Source: Gorsachius magnificus
Taxonomy: Eukaryota; Chordata; Aves; Pelecaniformes; Ardeidae
NCBI GenBank assembly: GCA_034008185.1
Contig: CM067081.1
Span: forward strand, 149,202,258-149,266,257
Direction: 5' to 3'
DNA length: 64,000 bases
Shown: positions 12,387 to 23,258 of the stretch, piece after piece
How positions within the stretch are numbered: the stretch's first letter is position 1
Layout: every line of letters starts with the position of its first letter
Position numbers and translations under genes: made by a program
Notes under the pieces: model-generated
Seen by the model: only the letters and a program-made list of their open reading frames with translations
Told to the model about the DNA's origin: nothing
The model's database searches: none

Positions 12387-12711
12387 ATAGTTAATAGAAA
12401 TGATGTTGCAACTTTGTACGTTCCAAATCAGGTTTCCTCCACCCACACCCTGGAACACTCCCACATAGCATCTGCAACCTAAATCCTTTGATAATGGAAA
12501 AAACCTAGAAAGCAAGCAAGCAAATGCTGATTAAACCAAACCAAAACTAGCTTAACTACAATCACTGAGAAGAATATAAATGGTAACTACCAGTATGGAA
12601 AAGCAGATTAAGCTATAAAAAATCCCCTACTCCTAGCACATCAAACACTTAATCAGACTTTCTTAGGTAAATTATTTAGCCTGACAATGATCTTTGCATA
12701 AACAGGTGCAG

Positions 12712-13291
12712 TGGTTTTGGCTGGGATGGGGTTAACTTGCTTCACAGCAGCTGGTATGGTGCCTTGTTTTGGATTTGTGGCCAAAACAGTGTTGATAACA
12801 CAGGGATGTTTTAGTCATTACTGAACAGTGCTTACACTGCATCAAGGCCTTCTATGTTGCTTACACTCCTCCCCCAGGCAGGTAGGCTGTGGGTGCACAA
12901 GAATTTTGGAGGGGACACAGCCAGGACAGCTGACCCCAACTGATCAAAGGGATACCCCACATCATACGACATTGTGCTCAGCAATAAAATCTGGGGGAAG
13001 GAGGAAGTAGGGGTGACATTCGGAGTTATGGCATTTGTCTTCCAAAGTAACTGCTACATGCAATGAAGCCCGGCTTTCCAAAGGATGGCTAAATATCTGC
13101 CTGCTGATGGAAATAAATTCAATTTTTCGCTTTGCTTGTGCAGACATCTTTTGCTTTACCTATAAACTGTCTTTATCTCAATCCACAAGGTTCCTTGCTT
13201 TTGCCCTTCCAATTCTCTCCTCATCCCACTGAGGGGAGAGAGTGAGCAGCTGTGTGGGGCTGAGCTGCCAGCTAGGGGTGAACCCACAACA
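12712..13291 (+). mobile_element. Solo LTR of an endogenous retrovirus, plus orientation
   Basis: Starts TGGTTTTGGCTGGGATGGGG and ends with ...AACCCACAACA. An AATAAA signal lies at 12983-12988 within GCTCAGCAATAAAATCTGGG. The order of words (ACAGCAGCTGGTATGGTGCC, CAGCTGACCCCAACTGATCA, ACTGTCTTTATCTCAATCCA) matches an LTR common in neoavian birds that I remember as ERVL-like. The target-site duplication is not clear (TGCAG against GGCAA), so the ends may be off by a few bases. There is no internal retroviral sequence. Confidence 0.75.
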
Positions 13292-16200
13292 GGCAAAAAA
13301 ATAACTGGCTACTAACCATGTTTTTTTGTTTGCAATTTAATGACTCCTATTAAAACATATCACTTAATATTCAGTCATTTTGTCATTGTGCTGTTGCAGT
13401 TATCAGTAATTATTGGAAACTGCATTATGACAAAGCCCTTATATAAATGATAAAGCATTATTTGCCTGAAGAACAGCAACATCTGCTTTCATTTGAGTGC
13501 TGGTGTTTCTGTTTATTAGCAGATAAGACATGGTTAAATGAGGAAGTGCTGCATTTCCCCTTTTTGTTTTATGATCAATATGAATATTGAATCAGCTCAG
13601 CAGATAAATGGATTCTCTTTTCCTCCAGGTCTATTGTCCCAGTTAAAGTATTCGCAATGATGTTCCCAGCATTGATGAAGCTGTGCTGTTTCTGACATGC
13701 ATTAAAAAGCGAAGAGCTTAATCAGGAACCATCAGTTCGTTGATGAGGATTCAGAACCGAGACTTGACAATTAAGATATCTTACCTTTCAACACTGGGTT
13801 TCTACAGGCACAAACAACAATAGTTTTTTTTGTATGTCACCATTCCCCAGCTCAGGATTTTCAAGGTGCTACCTACGTATGTTTTTTTCCTACCCCACAC
13901 TATCCAACTTACCTGCTGTGCCAGTAACATTTTTTTTTATATGTAGCTGGCTATGTTGGAGTGTTGTAAGCTGCCATCAGTTATTCAAGAATTTAGCAGG
14001 TTTACCACAAGAGGGCGGGGGGGAAGGATTCTCCCACGACAGGACAGCCTACACCAACTCAACTGTTGGTCCACACCCTTGCCAGTCCCCAGGGCACTAC
14101 AGGGATGATCTAACAGCCCAAAATGCCCAGAACAATTCATCCAGCCAGGAACTCCTCACTATTGAAATAAGGAAGCAAAGATAACGGAAGGAGAAGATAA
14201 AGCCACAATGCAGGCAGAGACGTAACAACCCCAAAGGATACCTAGAAAGCAGTCACCATGAAAACCCTCATCTCCTTTTCAGATACTGCCCAGGTGAACT
14301 GGACTGGGCTGCAGCTGAGGACACACTTTTGTACTAAGAAAGTATAACTCCAGAGAATGACATCCAGAAGTCAGGAAGCAATTAAAGAGAAAGACAAGTC
14401 GGTTTTGCAGTAAAATATGTCAGCTGCTTCTAGACTTGCACTGGCTACCTCCTCAGCACCATGGGGAATACCTGCTGGTTTTCCCTTGTAAAGGTCCAAC
14501 CAACCCAAAACCTTATCTGATGCAGTGGCTCATTCAGAGTGCATTAACAAAGCTGTGGCCAGCAGAAGTACTTAAGCTAGTTTCCCCACTTGAGCAAGCA
14601 CAAATTTACATGATACAATAGAAATAAAATTACAGTGATGATTGTTTCTGCTCACCCACGTAAAGCTAGAAGCATGTAAGAAGTGTTGACAGAATTGAGA
14701 CATGAGTCAGTCTGCACACAAGAGACAAGTGGACAAATGGGAGGAGAAGGAACAAAAATGAAGAGCTCTGCAGAAAAGCTGAAGATGGAGCCCACAGCCA
14801 GGCAACACGCTGGGCATGCGACTACAGAGGGGGCTTAAATTGAGATGTTATCTTCTTATCAGCTTCCTACTGCCTTGCAGGCCAACAAGCAAAGCTACAG
14901 ACATGGGAGACACAAATATGAGAACAAAATAATTGTGAGGTGATGCCCAAAACTATTACAAGCAGAAGAGGACAGGCACAGTCGACTCTTCATGTTTACT
15001 TGCCATGTTTTCACAGAAAGCTAACCAACTGATTCTTTCACTCTTTTTTCCCAAGATTTTTTCTTGCTTTTGATATCAAAAAAGAACAGACCATATTCTG
15101 TGGAGAATCACGTGAATCTGAAAAAAAATGGGAAACTGATTAACAGTACCATGTCATAACAATTCAATTAAATTAATAGGAGGCCAAGATTTCCCAGCAG
15201 GATGCTGTGGTAACTAGCAAGAAACTGCCGTGAGCTGGGCAAGCATCCAGTTTTCCTTTAAAGAGCAGCTGCTGAATGGGAAGGACTCCAGCTTCCCAAA
15301 ATCCACCTCTCACCTATTAGCCATTCCACATATCTTCTGAGGCTTGGCCAACTTGTTTACTGCAGTTTCCCTTTCCTGAGTCCTTAGCTAAAAGGAGCAG
15401 ACATCAATAGGACATGAACATGTTACAGGAATAACTGCTGAAAGACGATTTGTTTGAGGCTGGTAGGAAACAACTATCTTCCATGAAAATGTTTTTATTT
15501 TTTAAGCATTTTTCTCTATAGTTTCTAAGTTTTTTTCTCTTGTCCTCATATACATTCTCAGCAAAATAAAATCCAAACTCAAACGTTGAAGCTTCTTCAT
15601 AAAAGAGTTTTCTTTATCATATTTTAATAGTTTTGATCACTACCCTTTTTCATGCTGAAGTTTGGTAGTTTTGATCACTAATTCTTCTCATGCCAAGGAG
15701 TCCAGAAATATTTTAGCAGCACTAAGTGTGACCATGGTTTACGGTAACATCCTACACAGCAAAAAGATGCTGCAGAGGGGAATGAGAGGAGTCAGTCGAT
15801 GGCAAAGGCAAAACGAACACATTTGTAAAGGAGGACCAGGAAAGGTCTTCCTCACATGCACCACCATAGTCCATCTTTATGAGAGATGTTGCATCAATTC
15901 TTCTCCAGAGACTTTTAGTGAATATCCATCAAGCTGGCAAGATGGGTTTCAAAGACCAAACTATGTACACCTATCCAGCCCCTTAAAGATGGCAGAGTTA
16001 TAAACAGTGCATCCTCCAGGACATGAGGCATGCCGTGTCGTGAAACAGTTATGGCCCAATGACTGAACACAGTGATTAAACACTTGATGGTGAACCACCA
16101 GATGGGTATTTAAGCTGTGGGGTGTTTTTCCCCTGTGCATAGAAAAAAAAACCACCTGAACCCCGTCTCTCTGCAGATGACATTCAAATAATAGTTACTA

Positions 16201-18030
16201 GAAGGAACTGGATTTGCAGCTGTGCTATTCAGCCTTACAGCCCAGCAGGTTTGATGGAGTGGTGGTGAATAAGGCCCATTAAGTGCATTTGTAGGCATTT
16301 TAATAAGATGAGCTGTTAACGAGCATTTAGTTTTACTTTCGCAATTTACAGGTGTCTACCGATACTGATATGACACTTTCCCTCAGCCACTCCATCTCCA
16401 AAACAGCCTCTGCCACATGAAAATTTTGCTGAAAAAAACCGCCGTTGCTCGCCCTGACCTACACCGAAGCTCAGCAACAACACAGCGAGTGTAGTGGGTT
16501 AGAAAAAGGAAGTGGGTCTCACCAACCCTGCTCAGCAACAGCTTCCCACACTGCAGTCACTCATTGGAAGGGTTACTGAATCATCCGCCCAAAACAGTGC
16601 AGCCGACAGAAAGGGAAGGGGAAATTGTTTTCAACTGTCATAACTTCAGTTGATGGTACTTTTTTCTAGAAGTGTCACCAACTTCAGAATTGCTTCTGAG
16701 GAGGCTGCTCATTGTCTTAAGCCAACTAATTTTTGTTAAATCTGTCTGCATTTTAGAAAATGGCTTATTGAAACCAAAGGGCAAAGTAGCAGCCTTACAC
16801 ACTCACTCATCTATGAGCATACCCAGAGTGCGGGGCAACAAGTGTCCTCAGTGAAAATTGGCGAGGTACTGATGAACCCCTCACCAAATTACTGTGGTTC
16901 ACGATCCCAAAAAAAAAAAAAAAAAAGGTATGGCCAGGAAGACAAAGTCAGTCAAAGCCCAAGCATCTAAGGACTCACAGAAACTCTATAATGTATTACT
17001 CTCAAGCTCTGTGTAACTTGTTATGTGTGGTATACCCACGGTTATGTTAGATGCCTAAGCAATATTGTAATGTCCTCTTTCTCCTTTTGTTATGATTTTA
17101 CATTTACTCCACCATGCTCAGCCTAAAGTGAAATTGCAGCAGTGGACTGGTTTCTTTATTTTTAAATAGCAGCGAAGGCAGCAGAGCAGAGGTCAGGTAA
17201 AACAGTGGTAAGTATATGGTCAAACATTAGGAAAGGACGCAGAATAGACAAAGGACAGGAAACGTGTCCAGGAAAAAATTACAGAAGCTTTCATCCCAAA
17301 GGACACATTTTGGTTTATGTATGTCTCTAGCTACATCTGGCTAGTTGCCTTCTCTAGACTGCTGACAGTGCATCATGACATATAAAACTTTCTAGCTTAG
17401 AAGACAGCTGCCCATTATCCTGTTTACACTGCTATTGTTAACAGAAATGAAAAGCAAAACCAGATCTCTTTCCCCTCCTACACACTCTTTGCATGTATTT
17501 TAGACAAAAAAAAAAAAAATCCCAAACCAAAACAAACCCCCAAAACTCCCAAGAGGCACCAGCTAGGAGTTCATACTTTGGGCTGCCAAAGTTAGCTCAG
17601 CTTAGTTAGACACCACATCTGCACCTCTCAATCTATACCCTGTCTGGTTTTACAGGGAGAAAAAGCAACCAAAATCTGCCTTTTCAAAATTTCAAGTACA
17701 TATAATGTTTGTTAACCTACTCCTTCAGCAGACATTCCCTGCTTCTTCCTAAAAACACCTCAGCGGCAAGGAAGAGCTTGAAACATTTAGGGTATTAGGC
17801 AACCTCAGCTATTAGCAAAGACTCACATCCTGCTCAGTAACTTTGGGCAGTTTTAGCAAATCTCAGCCCCAGCCACGGCCCCTCACAGATGTTAGTGAAC
17901 GGCATTTCCTGGCAGCCATCGCACAGCCAGGCTAATTCTGCGGTATTTACACTTCTAGTTTAACATTAAGTTAATGCAGTTCTGCGCTACCTACAGTTGC
18001 TTTGATACACACAGCCCACATCAACCCCAA

Positions 18031-18051
18031 CCCCCCCCCCCCCCCCCCCCC
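18031..18051 (+). repeat. C21 homopolymer
   Basis: An uninterrupted run of 21 cytosines in promoter-proximal intron 1 of IL17RA. It is either a real poly-C/G tract able to form quadruplex structure or an over-extended homopolymer in the assembly. Confidence 0.9.
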
Positions 18052-18314
18052 GGCCAAAACGTACAAAAACAAGTACCGGGTCTTAACCGAGCAACACAGC
18101 GTGACACAAGGATGAGGTCAGCAGCCGGACCGCAACCGCCACCGGCGCCCGCCACCTCCCGCGCCGCCGCCCCCCGCCGGCTCGGCGCTCGCCGCCAGCT
18201 TCGCCCCGCCGGGAGAGCTCCCCTGCCGAGGCTCTGCCCGCCGGGGCCGCCGCGGAACGGGGCCACTGCGGGACCCGGGGGTGGGGCAAGCGCCCCGCGC
18301 CACTTGCGCCCGGT

Positions 18315-18334
18315 GGGGGGGGGGGGGGGGGGGG
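18315..18334 (+). repeat. G20 homopolymer
   Basis: Twenty uninterrupted guanines within the CpG island, about 280 bp from the C21 run. The near-identical length of these runs points to an assembly or sequencing limit. Confidence 0.9.
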
Positions 18335-18623
18335 CGGCCCCGGCCGGGGGGCACCGTGCCCCCGCCCCTTCCCGGGCGGCGGTCCCCGGCCGCCCCCCGG
18401 CTCCTCGCCCCTGTCCCGGCCCCGCGCCGCGGGACCCCCCACGGCACACGGGCCGTTAGCGGCCGTTGGCGGCACAGAGACCCGCAAGAAGCGGGAAACC
18501 CCCCGCCACCCCGGCCCGCCGCGGAGGCCGCGGGGACGCCGCCAGCCCCGTGCCCTGCCCGGCCCCACCGCCCGCCTGCCGGCGCCTCCGAGCTCCCGGC
18601 GCTCCCCACCCCGCCGCGCTTAC

Positions 18624-18719
18624 CGGCTGCGAGCAGGTGAAGGGCGGCGCGGCGTCCAGCAGCAACCGCAGGGCTGCGCCGGCGGGCGGGACGGGGAAGG
18701 CGAGGAGGAGCAGCAGGGG
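18624..18719 (-). CDS. IL17RA: IL17RA exon 1 (signal peptide, 5' end not readable)
   Basis: Reading leftward, this stretch encodes PLLLLLAFPVPPAGAALRLL, then a short segment ending in TCSQP, followed by a consensus donor (gtaagc, 18623-18618). This corresponds to the leucine-rich signal peptide and the ...CSQP start of mature human IL17RA. No ATG exists on the minus strand between 18624 and about 19120. The frame is interrupted upstream by a G-run joined to a C-run (18721-18751), so the initiator methionine and perhaps 10 to 25 residues are missing from the sequence as given. The low coordinate is firm. The high coordinate is only the limit of interpretable code. Confidence 0.85.
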
Positions 18720-18720
18720 C

Positions 18721-18751
18721 GGGGGGGGGGGGGGGGGGGGCCCCCCCCCCC
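18721..18751. repeat. G20 directly joined to C11 at IL17RA exon 1
   Basis: Twenty G (18721-18740) followed immediately by eleven C (18741-18751), forming a perfect hairpin-like palindrome. It sits exactly where the IL17RA initiator codon and first signal-peptide residues should be. A collapsed or artefactual consensus is likely. Confidence 0.9.
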
Positions 18752-19065
18752 AGCCCCGCCACCAGAGCCTCGGGGCTTCCGCCCGGGAGGACGCGGCCGG
18801 GAGGAGCGGGCCGGGGCGGCGGTTGGTGCACCGCCCGGGGCGGGTGGCGGCGGCGGCAGCTTCCCCGCCCTGCCTCGGGTTACTGTGAGCCCCGAGCGGC
18901 TCCTGACGGCCCCGCTGGTGACAGTTCTGTGGGCAGAGGCTGGGGCCGAGGAGCCAAACCTGGGTTTACCCGGGGTTTGTCGTCGCGTTCGCGAGGAGAC
19001 GGAGGGGTTCCCGCTCTCGGCGCGCTCGTCCGCCCCGGTGCACTCCTCCGGCTTCGTGTGGATTC

Positions 19066-20295
19066 CGTCAGCGTTAAGAACCGATGTCACCAGCGGTCTG
19101 CAGCTGCCCAATAAAAAGCATTATAGGTGTATGTATGCGGTATTTTTCCTGTCGTGGGGCTATTCTAAATGCATCCAATTCACAGGGGGCTGCGCAAACC
19201 TTTTACTCGTCCCTGATGCTCGCCGCGTGTCAGCTGCCTCACAGGTTTCGCTCGGGGTGTTGCACCGTTCCTCACACCACAGAACACCCACAGCCGGCTT
19301 TCTCCTGGTTTTTTGCCATGGTTTTCACCTTATGGTTTTCACACAAAGCTGTAGCCCGGCCCCAGGGAGCTCAGCCAGGGTTCCAGCTCAGCGAGCTTTT
19401 CGGCAAAGCTGGGCTTTGCTGGGCTTTGACTGACGGCCGTGAACTTAGCAGTTTCATGTGGTTTTGTAGTGGCAAACATCTAACTGAGGGCCGGTCTGAG
19501 CCTGGAGATAACGAGGTTTCTGGTGATCGTTCTGCCATTCCCATGCCTCATGCTGATGACATCCATAGGTTTTAATTGCTTCCTGGGTTGTATCTTGTTG
19601 TGACACCACTAATTAATAGTAGCAGCAAAGCCCGCAGTTCTGACATTTGCGTGCAAGTCAGGGAAAAATATATATACACACGTAATTGAAGAAAAACATT
19701 CTTTTTTCTTTAGACGTTATTTCGCTTGATTGTATACCAGCGCCCTCGGACCGAGTACGCTATGATTTACAGTGCTGCGACGGGAGATACGGTGCTCAGC
19801 TGGCATTGCAGCGTAATTGCTTGATAACCGTGGTAGAACAAATTTGTTCAATCGAAAAGTAAATGCATGGTATGTTGCTTATTATCGTCCCATTAGCTTC
19901 ATGGCTTATGTATATACTAATTACACCCTATTTAGGCCGTGGCTGTTCATTTTTTTGATGCATCCGCTTGGTAAAAAAGAATCCTGTGAAGCAAATGTTA
20001 TGTGGTTACGGGTGAGTCACGCTTTGGCCATTGTGAGTGGCAGAATTTGTGTAGTGACGACAGTACAAAGAGTGGTTGGATTTCCTAAGTTACTGTTTAA
20101 CGGGGCAGGCCGGGACTGTCCGAGACTGTTCTGCAGGCCCTTAAATACGCACGAGAGAGAGCACCCGTGAACGGCAGCAGGACTGGCGATGGGAGATAAG
20201 GGGCTGTGGGAAGCTGGCCGTATTTTTCAGCCACTGCTGAAGGGAGAAGGGAGCAATGCCAAAGGAGTTCTGATAACATTTACGATATTAAACAA
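19066..20295. other. Intergenic stretch between CACNA1C 3' end and IL17RA CpG island
   Basis: About 1.2 kb with no recognised gene, repeat or RNA. Open frames here are short and do not resemble known proteins. It must contain any CACNA1C termination region and distal IL17RA promoter elements. Confidence 0.6.
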
Positions 20296-20315
20296 ATCTG
20301 GACATTGTTTAGAAA

Positions 20316-20321
20316 TTTATT
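20316..20321 (-). terminator. CACNA1C: Candidate distal poly(A) signal of CACNA1C
   Basis: AATAAA on the minus strand, the last canonical signal seen before the GC-rich IL17RA promoter. Cleavage would fall near 20290-20305. It is supported only by motif and position. Confidence 0.5.
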
Positions 20322-23212
20322 AGCAATTTTAAAATAACATCATTCCTTAGATAAAAATGCAATCTTACAGGAATATACATTTGTCCCACACAGAGATGAC
20401 CCTATAGCTCACTGGCGGGCCATTCGCTCTAACTTTCCTCTGTTGATTTTAAAACGTGCGAGAGGGCAAGACGGACTCTGGCACTGATGACAGGCTTACA
20501 TGACGGTTACAAACTGTACAGCATTATTTACAAAAGCATTTCTGTGGGTTCATGAAAACTAGATATAAAATTGTGGAAGGAGGTAAAGAATTGAGATGGG
20601 GAAGGGCTTGGGTGGAAGTGCAAGGGAGGGCTGGGAGGGTGGGCAGTGAGCGCAGGGAAGAGTGGGAGAGGAGTTTTATATCTGGACTAATTTATACTTG
20701 AGAGAGGTCATTTTACAGCTCTGGGCAATTCAAATGAAGGCAAAACACTTATATTTATCAACATTTATAGCTGATGATCAGAGCAGGAAATGATGCTCCA
20801 GGGCCTGAACTTAAGAGGTGCTGAGAAACCCCATCTTCCCTGAAGTCACTGGGAAACGCAGGAACGCAGTACCTTGCCGGGCCAGACCCAAACCATGCAG
20901 ATGCAGGCCAGATACAGTACCCCCCTCCCCGCCCCAGACCTTAAACGGTTTTGATCCTGCCGTGCTCAGTCATTGGCGCTGATGTGAACTCAGACTGAGC
21001 GAGAGATCAGCTCCTAAATTACACTTTCACTCCTGACACTGGACTAGATTCCAACCGCTTCTTGCCAGAATTCACCCAAAGCAACTTATCCCTTGCTTTA
21101 CCAAGCGGCAATCGTTTGGAGGGAGATTCCGTCATTCGGAATTGATTTTTAAGGCAGTTTTAAAAGTATCTCCCCCTTTTGTGTGTGTGTGTGATGCAGC
21201 AATGTTTGTCAAAGAGATATTTACAGTCTCATTCCTCCTCCTCTGAAATCATCCCACATTCAGACTGTCAAGGCTGAATAAGCCTGAACCAATCACTTCT
21301 ATGAGCGATCATAAGGTTGATGATGTTTAGGTAGTATTGGCTGCCAGTCTGCCTTAGGTGCTCGAGATGGGAGCAGACTGGCTTAGGATGCTTAAAATAG
21401 TAAAAGCATTACAGCCTGTTTGGGAAAAGAGCTTGCATTTTGCCTGGCTGGGCAAAATGCAGAACACAACAGAAAAACCACGGGTGTTTCATAATCTGAA
21501 CGAAGAGGCTAATGAACAGTGTCCGAGTTTGTGGGTCTGTCTTGAATAGGAAAATGCTTTGGAAAGGGGCTGTTGGAACACTGGCAGAAAAATCTGTTGG
21601 GTGGAGTGACGCCTGCTCTCACCTGGGCTTGCCCCTGCTCCGCCGGGCCTGGGATGCAGCCGCTAACCCTGGCCTAACGTCAGGGCTGGGGCAGAGCGCT
21701 GGGAACTTCAGACTGCAGGAGCGGAGGCTGTCTGGTGGCGTGGGGTAGTAAAACAACAGCATGGGAGTGTGGAGATGAGCTCCTGATCGTGCCTAACTAA
21801 GCCCTTGGTAATGCTAATGAAGATTCCCTTATTACATCAGTCATTGGTGCTGCTCCTCTCAATTAGCCCTTTAGAAAGGGACTTGATTAAGTTGCCTAAT
21901 TGTCTCCTGCCACCTGAGATCTCTGCCATCTAGGTGGGGCTGGTGGCTGTGACACCAGCCCCGGGGAAGAGCTGTGCCTTCCTGGGCCAGCTGCTGCAGG
22001 CCGGGCAGAGTACTGTAGGCTGTCTCAAGTGGCAGTTGATGCCTGCATTTAGGCAACTGAGTCGAGCCCTGTGCCCCTAAAGAAGGCCTGTTTTTTATGC
22101 TCAAGTGTTAACAGTTAAGTCAAGTCCCCTATAAGGGGCAGGGGAAGAATGGAGGATTTAACCAGAACACTAAAGTTTGTATCAGAAGAGGGTTTTTTTT
22201 TTTCCATTCACGTGCGATGCTACTGACTTCTCCGAAAGCAATCAGAGCCCAGTCTGTCTTCAGTACAGGAAATATCTTTCGGCTGGGCTTCTGCCCTCAC
22301 CTGCCCCATCTCAGGGCGCTGTAACTGCGAGGCCATGGTGGCTTCAGCTGTCCAGAAACAAAGCTGCAACAGAGAGCAAAGCTCTACGGACTGAGATCCC
22401 ACTGGAAACCATTCGGATCCCTGGGCTTGCTAACCCAGAATAAAACTTTGCAAACTTTGCAACATTCAAAAGAAGAAAAAAAAGAAACCCTGTGCAGCTA
22501 TTGAAATTTATATTTGTTAGACTTCTTTGGAGATGAAAATAAATGGAGGAAAGATATAATCAAATTTACTGGGCCCAGTTCTGTTTTCCACATTCTTTGC
22601 ATTGATACAACCTCCTTGGCCACTAGTGCCCTCCATCCTTGTGTTGGAGGATGGGAAGCAAGATGGGAACTGGGGCTTCTGACAGCCTGGAATATTTTCT
22701 TTATATGCACTACAGTTTTCATTATGGGAACTGATAAAATCTCACCACTACCAGAAGCCCCCAACCAGATTTACTTATTTCATCGACTTCGTTGTGCTCC
22801 AAATTCCCCATTCAGTGTTCCTCACCCCCCCACCCCTGCCACGGGGACAGTCACAACGGGACCATGCATATATCTGAGGATACTCAGTTCTGTCTCAGTA
22901 GGGCTGCTTCACTTCAGCTCACTGGACCAACGGGTTGGGGTTTCTCATCTACACGTACGAAGCAAGGCCTCCGACTTCATCTACGACACAGGTGAACAAC
23001 CCCACGGGCTCGCGGTGCCGTCACCTCGTACGATTGTGTCTGTGTGCAAACGCGCATACTTTTCATACAGCAGTCTGAAACTATCAGGCAGAAACGACAC
23101 AGGAGCCTGGCTGAGACCCATACAACTGTTATATTGGCGTCAGTCTAAAGAAAGCAATGATACATTGCTTTGGAAATTATCAAGAAATGTAAAAAATGCA
23201 TTTGCCCTTTTT

Positions 23213-23258
23213 TTGTTGTTGTTGTTGTTGTTGTCGTCATCGTTGTCGTAGTCATCGG
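23213..23258. repeat. GTT/GTC microsatellite in the CACNA1C 3' UTR
   Basis: About seven tandem TTG units followed by degenerate GTC/ATC/GTA triplets. In the transcript sense this reads as a CAA-rich tract. Confidence 0.8.

Larger units (their letters stand above)
8436..18623 (-). other. IL17RA intron 1 (about 10.2 kb)
   Basis: A large first intron separating the signal-peptide exon from the rest. It holds two solo LTRs (11323-12386 and 12712-13291), a 38-bp imperfect tandem duplication near 15628-15695, a poly-A at 16909-16926, an A-run at 17506-17519 and GC-rich promoter-proximal sequence from about 18.0 kb with two 20-nt-scale homopolymers. No further exon was recognised. Confidence 0.75.
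1..18719 (-). other. IL17RA: IL17RA gene, 5' part (interleukin-17 receptor A), runs off left edge
   Basis: Gene span on the minus strand from the last readable base of exon 1 (18719) to the left edge. Seven exons (18719-18624, 8435-8411, 5525-5379, 4149-4025, 2948-2822, 1054-1007, 911-754) have GT/AG borders and keep one reading frame. The conceptual product aligns by eye with human IL17RA from the signal peptide through both fibronectin-like extracellular domains: the CSQP, NST, IEW, GAELAV, TF and GSLWEP landmarks occur in the family order. IL17RA is the shared type I receptor for IL-17A and IL-17F, pairing with IL17RC at the plasma membrane. The last extracellular part, transmembrane helix and SEFIR domain would be encoded left of position 1. 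IL17RB and IL17RD fit less well, because the GAEL and VNSNQQVC segments match RA specifically. Confidence 0.93.
18080..19065 (-). promoter_or_regulatory. IL17RA: CpG island and presumed IL17RA promoter
   Basis: Extremely GC-rich, CpG-dense sequence surrounds exon 1 of IL17RA, while both flanks are ordinary AT-rich DNA. GC-box-like GGGGCGG and CCGCCCC words are frequent. By position it should contain the transcription start of IL17RA on the minus strand. The exact start cannot be placed because of the homopolymers. A plus-strand divergent transcript cannot be excluded. Confidence 0.75.

Noticed and set aside
18021..18888. Many long Pro/Gly/Arg/Ala-rich open frames on both strands
   Set aside because: They are a by-product of extreme GC content in the CpG island, run through homopolymers, and several start without ATG. 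Only the IL17RA exon 1 segment is supported.
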